Part shown: positions 58,892 through 64,000 of the stretch, piece after piece | How the letters are laid out: the number at the start of each line of letters is the position of its first letter | Position numbering within the stretch: position 1 is the stretch's first letter | Assembly (NCBI RefSeq): GCF_001050115.1 | Contig: NZ_CP012024.1 | Location: 2,708,001 to 2,772,000, forward strand | DNA length: 64,000 nucleotides | DNA from: Bacillus smithii | Lineage (GTDB): Bacteria; Bacillota; Bacilli; Bacillales; DSM-4216 | Direction: 5' to 3' | Program-made: the position numbers and the translations under genes | Notes under the pieces: model-generated | What the model was told of the DNA's origin: nothing | Databases searched by the model: none | The model's input: only the letters and a program-made list of their open reading frames with translations

Positions 58892-59305
58892 TTATTGTAG
58901 TTGTCCTACCCAAAATTCTTTCTGCGGCATATTGTGCATCCCTCTTGCGGTCACATGGGACACAACATAATACGCTCCTTTTTCGGCAAATCTTGTCTGG
59001 ACCGAATAAATCCCGTCTTTCTCATGCTTACCCGTTAACATTTTGTGATTGGCTTGTCCTTTTTTCCAAATTTCAAACTTTACTTCATCCGCGTCATCCA
59101 CCTTCTCTCGCCCTTGCGTCACCACCGCTTCCACTTTCACTTCTTGATTAGGCTGAATCGCCTTCGGCAAACGAATGGACACATCGAGAGGAATGGGAGT
59201 GCTGCTTGCTTCGCTCTTCTCCGTTTTTTCCTTGCCATTTCCCGAACATGCCGTGGCAACCAGCCCAAACGCAACTATAAAAATAAGAAGAAGCCGTTTT
59301 CTCAT
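58892..59305 (-). CDS. YtkA-like lipoprotein
   Basis: About 137 residues. Signal peptide with lipobox VATACSG, then an acidic linker and a C-terminal YtkA/FixH-like beta-sandwich (DVSIRLPKAIQPNQEVKVEA, YSVQTRFAEKGAYYVVSHVT). Extracytoplasmic lipid-anchored protein, possibly copper-related as in some YtkA relatives, but no metal motif such as repeated HxM is evident. Start MRKRLLL at 59305 behind GAAAGG. Confidence 0.85.
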   Translation of the reverse strand: MRKRLLLIFIVAFGLVATACSGNGKEKTEKSEASSTPIPLDVSIRLPKAIQPNQEVKVEAVVTQGREKVDDADEVKFEIWKKGQANHKMLTGKHEKDGIYSVQTRFAEKGAYYVVSHVTARGMHNMPQKEFWVGQLQ

Positions 59306-59722
59306 CTTATCCAATCCTTTCTCTTCCAAGCGGATGTTTTTATCGCTGGTAAACAAATCGGAAAATTCAGAATAAAAGAACGATAAGACACTTCCGCTTG
59401 TTGTTCCTTTAATCTTTCTCTAGTTATTGATTAAGAAAAAATTCCATTTCATTGCATCCACTAAATATTCGCTGTGAAATCTTTGAAAGGGATTTCCTTT
59501 TGGAACAAATTTTAGGAAAATTTTTCCACTTTGTCAAGAAAAGGGAATATCTTCCTTATTATTAAGCAAAAATCATAGCCTCTATCCCATAACAATCATC
59601 GTTTCATAGCTTTTTCTTTAAAATGGTGAAACCCTTAATCGCCAAAAAGTGCGACGACATATGCAATAAACCAACGTAATCAACAACCTAAAACTTCAAA
59701 AGAAATACAGCTTTTGAAACTC
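59306..59722. other. Non-coding stretch between lipoprotein and CRISPR array
   Basis: About 420 bp, AT-rich, including the promoter region of the lipoprotein gene. No gene seen. Confidence 0.35.
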
Positions 59723-59751
59723 TCTCTTTCCTACTATATATTCGATAAAAC
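59723..59751. repeat. Decayed fifth CRISPR repeat
   Basis: Ends in TTCGATAAAAC, close to the last 11 bases of the array repeat. About 20 of 29 positions fit when one gap is allowed. It is separated from repeat 1 by exactly 37 bp, the same as the spacers. Confidence 0.5.
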
Positions 59752-59788
59752 TCGCTTCATCCCTGCCGCAATACGTGAATGCGGAGTT

Positions 59789-60014
59789 CTCCTTATCCCT
59801 CTACGTTCAGATAAAACAACCTTTTATGAATTGGTTAAATAAAATTTATTCTATCTTTATATCCCTCTGCGTTCAGATAAAACTTTATGATCCATTGCAA
59901 GAAACAGCAATAAAAGCATCTTTATATCCCTCTACGTTCAGATAAAACCTGTGGTCAATCAAAATACATCAAGCGTAGAATAAGACTTTATATCCCTCTG
60001 CGTTCAGATCAAAT
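59789..60014 (-). CRISPR. Type I-B CRISPR array: 4 repeats of 29 nt, 3 spacers of 36-37 nt
   Basis: Repeats at 59789-59817, 59855-59883, 59920-59948 and 59986-60014. The minus-strand consensus starts GTTTTATCTGAACGYAGAGG and ends GATATAAAG, like repeats of other Cas8b1/Cst1 systems. Repeat 1 is altered at its far (3') end and repeat 4 at its 5' end. Spacers are 37, 36 and 37 nt. The leader should lie between repeat 4 and cas5. No adaptation genes are seen. Confidence 0.95.
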
Positions 60015-60250
60015 CAATCCTGATCCCGGTCTAATTTTTTAAAAAAGGAATGGCCGGGAGCGGATGGCAAATGATAAACGTTTTAAGCACCTGTTCCCAA
60101 TCAAGAAAGTTTTTTTCACGTTTCGAATTTTATTTTGAAAAATCGTATCCTCTATTCCGGCATCATATCACTTTTCTGCCCATACAAGCAATTGACAATC
60201 TCGCTTTATCAACAACGAAACAAAAGAACGGCATAATTTCTTGAAATTTC
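60015..60250. other. Expected CRISPR leader region
   Basis: AT-rich interval between the array and the cas3-like remnant. No intact gene; no clear conserved leader motif I can name. Confidence 0.35.
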
Positions 60251-60357
60251 CTAAACATATCCGTATCTCATGTCATGTTTTTGAATCGTTTCCCCGGAAA
60301 AGATTTGCATAAAAGCTCATCCCATTCCAATATATCTATAGATTCCTTCAAACACAA
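60251..60357 (-). pseudogene. Probable cas3 5' remnant
   Basis: Directly behind the cas5 stop, where type I-B operons carry cas3, the minus strand reads (from TTG at 60357) LCLKESIDILEWDELLCKSF and, after a one-base shift, ETIQKHDMRYGYV then stop. KS-x-P-x-ETIxxH is typical of Cas3 just before its HD nuclease domain. Nothing after it resembles the HD or helicase domains. About 107 bp survive. Identification rests on this short motif and position. Confidence 0.45.
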
Positions 60358-60362
60358 GATTT

Positions 60363-61055
60363 TTAAGGAAAAAGAACCAAATCCCCGTATGAATCCAGCG
60401 ATAATAAGTCATACTGTTCAATAGCTTCTCCGGCCAGCATATATCCAACATCAATTTTATTCCAAACTCTTACACCTTGAATCATACGATACGTCCAATT
60501 CAGCTTATACGGATAATAAGTTTCATCTGTTATTATTTTCATCGGAACATAAGCATTGTATTTTAAAACAGGCTCATCCTCGCAATCTCTCAATTCGACA
60601 ATCTCACAACGGTCGATTCGAACCAAATCTTCCCATCTTCCCAAGCTTAAATGAGTGGTGTTTGTTTTTATGTTTCGTTCAAGATCCAATAAGACCTCAT
60701 CTTCTGCTTGAACATGAATCAGTAATTCAATGTCATAAAGCATATGTACATAAATCGGCATCGTGGTCACATCTGCCAAATTGAATTCGAATCCCAGCCC
60801 GTCAAAAATTAAAGCAAATTCCTTCGTACGATCATTCTTAAAAAAATAATGAGTTTGGTAATCCGTCACTAACGAATCATATTTTCCTTGAACGCTGATT
60901 TTCATCGGGATGAGAGAATTTGCCCCCATCACCGCATGAAGCATTCCTTTTACCGTTGAATAGGGAGGAAGAGGATACGTTTCTGATACTTTGAATGCAA
61001 ATGGCTTCTTATAACAAGCTGTTTGCTGATATAGTTCTAAACGAAGAGCCTTCAT
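60363..61055 (-). CDS. cas5: Cas5 (type I-B)
   Basis: 230 residues. N-terminal ferredoxin-like fold MKALRLELYQQTACYKKP and the glycine-containing strand PPYSTVKGMLHAVMGA typical of Cas5. Binds the 5' handle of crRNA in the Cascade complex. It overlaps cas7 by 4 bp. Normal length, no damage seen. Confidence 0.93.
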   Translation of the reverse strand: MKALRLELYQQTACYKKPFAFKVSETYPLPPYSTVKGMLHAVMGANSLIPMKISVQGKYDSLVTDYQTHYFFKNDRTKEFALIFDGLGFEFNLADVTTMPIYVHMLYDIELLIHVQAEDEVLLDLERNIKTNTTHLSLGRWEDLVRIDRCEIVELRDCEDEPVLKYNAYVPMKIITDETYYPYKLNWTYRMIQGVRVWNKIDVGYMLAGEAIEQYDLLSLDSYGDLVLFP

Positions 61056-61951
61056 TCATTGTTCACTCCATAGTAGGATCGAACCTCATTTTTCATGGCA
61101 GCAAAAAAGTCTTCGATGGAACCTGTTTGGCTGCTGTTCACTAAACCATTAAACTCTGTTTCATTTCCAAATACGCCCGAAACATATCCAATATAGGTTT
61201 GCTCTCGGATGGATTGACCGGTAAAAGTTGTTTCTAATACATCCTTTAATCCTTTAACATTCAGTATCCAATGATGAGCTTTGTTCTCTAGCTTGATCCT
61301 CCCCAAAAAAAATGGGTTAGCAACCGGATACAAGCCGCCTATGATAAAAAGAGGAGCTAAGCTTTCTTGACGGCCACGGATATTGCGGTTTAGTAATTTT
61401 ATAATTTCCAGCAACTGCTCTACTCGATTGGAACGAGTTTCTGTACTCAGTTTTATCTCTCCATCGATCCCTACTCTGTCTAAGTCGATCGTCACCGTAT
61501 AAGTGTAAAAACTTTCATGATGTTCAATGTTGGCAAGATTAGGATTTTCATGAATCCGCTCCGCAAGCCCCATATTATTGAGAAATTCCATATCGCTGCG
61601 GTATGGTTCAAGGGAGACGGCATGGGAAAGCCGGACAACGGCCGACCGTTTTTGAGAGGTTTTTCCCGTTTTTAAATAACCGAAAAAGTCCATTTCAACG
61701 GAATCGGCAATCGTCACATCTTCCCGAAATTGCAATGTTCCTTTTGTCTTATCAACCGTTTGAAGATTCCATTCAAACCACTCGTTTCCAAGACGGACAA
61801 TATCGTAACGAATGCTTTGTCGTGAAGCAAAAGTCAGTACGTCTCCATTTCCTCTGTGAATCTTCTTTAATTCCGCAATGTTGGCAACCCCTTCTCCATA
61901 ATTTAAAGAATTGGCTTGAAACACAACGGTAAAAGATAACGCTTTACCCAC
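61052..61951 (-). CDS. cas7: Cas7 (Cst2/DevR-type) Cascade backbone protein
   Basis: 299 residues of the DevR/Csa2 family: MGKALSFTVVFQANSLNYGEG at the N-terminus, TFASRQSIRYDIVR and the C-terminal region. Forms the helical backbone that holds crRNA. GTG start, overlapping the cas8 stop by 8 bp, with AAGGAG 9 nt upstream. Intact reading frame. Confidence 0.93.
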   Translation of the reverse strand: MGKALSFTVVFQANSLNYGEGVANIAELKKIHRGNGDVLTFASRQSIRYDIVRLGNEWFEWNLQTVDKTKGTLQFREDVTIADSVEMDFFGYLKTGKTSQKRSAVVRLSHAVSLEPYRSDMEFLNNMGLAERIHENPNLANIEHHESFYTYTVTIDLDRVGIDGEIKLSTETRSNRVEQLLEIIKLLNRNIRGRQESLAPLFIIGGLYPVANPFFLGRIKLENKAHHWILNVKGLKDVLETTFTGQSIREQTYIGYVSGVFGNETEFNGLVNSSQTGSIEDFFAAMKNEVRSYYGVNNE

Positions 61952-63738
61952 TTGTCACAGCTCCTTCGTTCTTAGTTTGTTCTTGTCCTATCAGGCCGGC
62001 GATAAAGGCACTTGAAATCGTTTCAAAATCCAGCCCTTCTTCTTTAAACGAATCTATAAAAACGGAAGATACATCAAGCCCGGAAGCCAAATAAACACGG
62101 AAAATCATCTCCATAAATCCTCTTATATTCCCCGCTTTCGCTTCATTAAGCAAACGATAGGCAATCCCGTCTATCTTTTTCTTCCCGCCGGCTCGATAAC
62201 GCCTTCTCTCTTGTCCATCCATACGTTCTTTCATTAATACTTTTCGCAAATGACGACCGAGATCATAAACATCAGAGATCGTTTTATCATGATTCGTCAT
62301 ATTTTCTGCTCCTTTTTTTGCCTCGAGAATTCGTTTTCGTTCACGTACTGCAAAAAAAGCTCCCCTTGCATGATGAGGATTCTTAATGGCCATTCGTAAA
62401 TAGGCAAAAATCGTTTCTTTCGGATCAATCCCTTTTAACACCGCTCTAAAAAAGGAATCTTTATGTTCACGGTAATAAAGAAAATCCAGTGATTTTCCAT
62501 GTTCCGCAACATATTGGGCAAGATAGGCCGGTATGTGATAACAATCCAGCAGCGTTTTTTTCATTTGATAATTGGAATACACTTCAAGAAACAAATAAGA
62601 GTTTTTGATTTTTTTCGCTTTATCCGTCGATTCTCGTAAAAGACCAACAATGGCTTCCGCAAAACTTAAACCTTCTCCTCGAAGCTTTTGATAAGCATGA
62701 TTTTCTTTAATCACTTCAGCAAAATGTTTTTGCGAAAGAATCATTCCCGCGTAGTGAAGAGTTTCACTAGCTTGTCCATTTCCCAGCCTTCTTGAATAGA
62801 ACGCCATGCCAAAAGGAGCCATAAACAGGATTAACCTTGCTACAGCACTGATTGGAACCGGCAGATTCTGATCAAAATTCCAGTTGAAATTTACTGCTTT
62901 CTTTTTCGAAAATGCTAGAGGCGAAAAAATCATTTCCTCATAAGATTGAGTCGCGATCAATCCTTCTATAAAAGAACAAGGCAAAATTTCATGGCGAAGA
63001 TAGCTGATGACCTGATCTTTATTTGCCCACTTCTTGATTGTCTTCAACAAATTTTTAAAAGGTTTATAGTCTTTATGTTCTTCAAGAAAAGCAACAATCT
63101 CTTGAATGTTCGCCGCCGAATCGAGTTTCTCAGCGAACATCAACTCCAATTTTGCCGGTTGAATAAAATCGGCTTCCATTTGTCGAATATGATCTTCTGT
63201 ACTTTTAGAATTAAAAACCGGTTGAAGAATGGAGGTTTGTCCATAGAAAGGATTTAAAATGACAGCCTTTACATAATTTAACGTTAGCTTTTCATTAATA
63301 AACGGAGTAGAAGCGATTTCTCTGTACTGTTCTATGTATTCTCGAATAAAGGGAGCTTCCTCGGGCTCTTTGATATCTTTTAATCTTTCCAATAATTCCT
63401 TTAATCTCTTGCATTCCTCCGTATCAGAGAAATATTTTTCTATTTTTTTATATTGATTGTTCATGTTTTTTCGAACTTCTGCCGCGAACTCCTCTGCCCG
63501 TTCCGGTTGTTTGTTTGCTTGGTCGGCATACCACATCATTTTTTTTGACTTCACGTTTTACAACACTGAACTGATCAATCAAACCTCGAATAAATTTTTC
63601 AGCAAGCGAGTCAAGAATGTCATCCTTTAACAGAATGCCTGTTGCTGTTCTTGGCAATTCTTCTTCCGAATAAAGCTTAGCCAAACCTATACAACCGGCA
63701 GCCATCGGCCACTGCTCTCCATCTACTTGGATCTCCAT
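61944..63738 (-). pseudogene. cas8b1: cas8b1 (Cst1) with a frameshift in an A8 run
   Basis: Large Cascade subunit of subtype I-B. The first 64 codons (63738-63547; QWPMAAGCIGLAKLYSEEEL, LIDQFSVVKREV) are a normal Cst1 start. The remaining 533 codons (MMWYADQANKQPERAEEFAA to the stop at 61944) lie in another frame. They join at eight A on the minus strand (63539-63546): with seven A, one protein of about 597 residues results. Either a frameshift mutation, transcript slippage on A8, or a homopolymer error in the sequence. Confidence 0.88.
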
Positions 63739-63740
63739 TC

Positions 63741-64000
63741 TTACACCTTCTCATACTCGTATTCCACTAAACCAAAATAGGTCGTTCTTTTGCCGATCCC
63801 CAATTGGTACAGCAGCTGCAAGTCTTGAGGACTTCCTTCCAACATGAACAATCCCCGGTATGTAGTGAAATAAAGAAAGGAATTTTTTTCTAAATGTCGA
63901 TTTCTTTCTTTAATCACCATTTTTTTCATATGTATAGGCGAAATATGGATCGGTTCATAAAGATCTCTTCCCGCAAATTGATAAATTTGCAAATTAGCAT
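63741..64000 (-). CDS. cas6: Cas6 crRNA endoribonuclease, C-terminal part (cut by window edge)
   Basis: About 86 codons. The C-terminal glycine-rich strand GSPQDLQLLYQLGIGKRTTYFG is the end of the Cas6 RAMP fold. Cas6 cleaves the CRISPR transcript at each repeat. Two bp separate it from cas8b1. The start is outside the window. First or near-first gene of the operon. Confidence 0.85.
   Translation of the reverse strand, partial: ANLQIYQFAGRDLYEPIHISPIHMKKMVIKERNRHLEKNSFLYFTTYRGLFMLEGSPQDLQLLYQLGIGKRTTYFGLVEYEYEKV

Noticed and set aside
60050-60244. Plus-strand frame between array and cas5
   Set aside because: 64 codons, no ribosome site, low-complexity protein; lies over the expected leader.

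Overview
The window looks like chromosome from a Bacillaceae species, possibly a moderate thermophile. The evidence is synteny with Bacillus subtilis (sufCDSU; metNIQ; yusD-yusE-yusF-gcvH-yusI-fadE-fadA-fadN-fadM-yusN; lutABC with a LutR-type regulator; the yngJ-to-yngE operon), spore genes (CotF-like proteins, a LysM/GH18 cortex enzyme), SigA-type promoters with strong Shine-Dalgarno sites, and a lysine 6-dehydrogenase-like protein of the Geobacillus kind. I cannot name the species. No tRNA or rRNA gene was seen. Almost all genes lie on the minus strand.

Layout. 1-3502: Fe-S assembly operon sufC-sufD-sufS-sufU, cut at the left edge. 4104-6953: methionine ABC importer metNIQ behind a SAM-I riboswitch. 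6980-18465: yus/fad block with thioredoxin-like, TOPRIM, GcvH and Spx-like proteins, the beta-oxidation genes fadN-fadA-fadE under a FadR operator, an IS256-family element inserted upstream of that promoter, proline dehydrogenase, and two CotF-like spore proteins. 18482-23969: L-lactate utilisation lutABC, a GntR regulator and a divergent MFS exporter. 24032-28738: RodA/FtsW, an ORF-less group IIC intron placed just behind a terminator, nitroreductase, a fatty-acid hydroxylase-like membrane protein and an Hsp20-like protein. 29151-37756: branched-chain (leucine-type) acyl-CoA catabolic operon with a TetR regulator and a palindromic operator. 37848-44939: CvfB, a LysM-GH18 spore enzyme, lysine dehydrogenase, M20 amidohydrolase, an S66 protein that lacks its nucleophile serine, and YnfA. 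45129-48871: ascorbate-type PTS with a PRD activator and a cre site. 49049-59305: an orphan amino-acid binding lipoprotein, AI-2E-family protein, alpha/beta hydrolase, signal peptidase I, a polar amino-acid ABC transporter, a short sigma factor with a structured leader, an IS1182-family element inserted inside a terminator hairpin, and a YtkA-like lipoprotein. 59723-64000: a type I-B CRISPR-Cas locus, cut at the right edge.

The CRISPR locus is the most interesting region. The interference-complex genes (cas6-cas8b1-cas7-cas5) are in normal order, but cas8b1 is split by a frameshift in a run of eight A. In place of cas3 there is only about 107 bp resembling a broken cas3 start. No cas1, cas2 or cas4 follows, and the short array has mutated repeats at both ends. 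I read it as a decaying system, or one depending on Cas3 and adaptation proteins encoded elsewhere. Other noteworthy items are the ORF-less group IIC intron, the IS1182 copy that duplicated a terminator hairpin as its target site, a 46-bp perfect palindrome inside the IS256-type element, and an unexplained 143-bp composite repeat between lutA and lutR.
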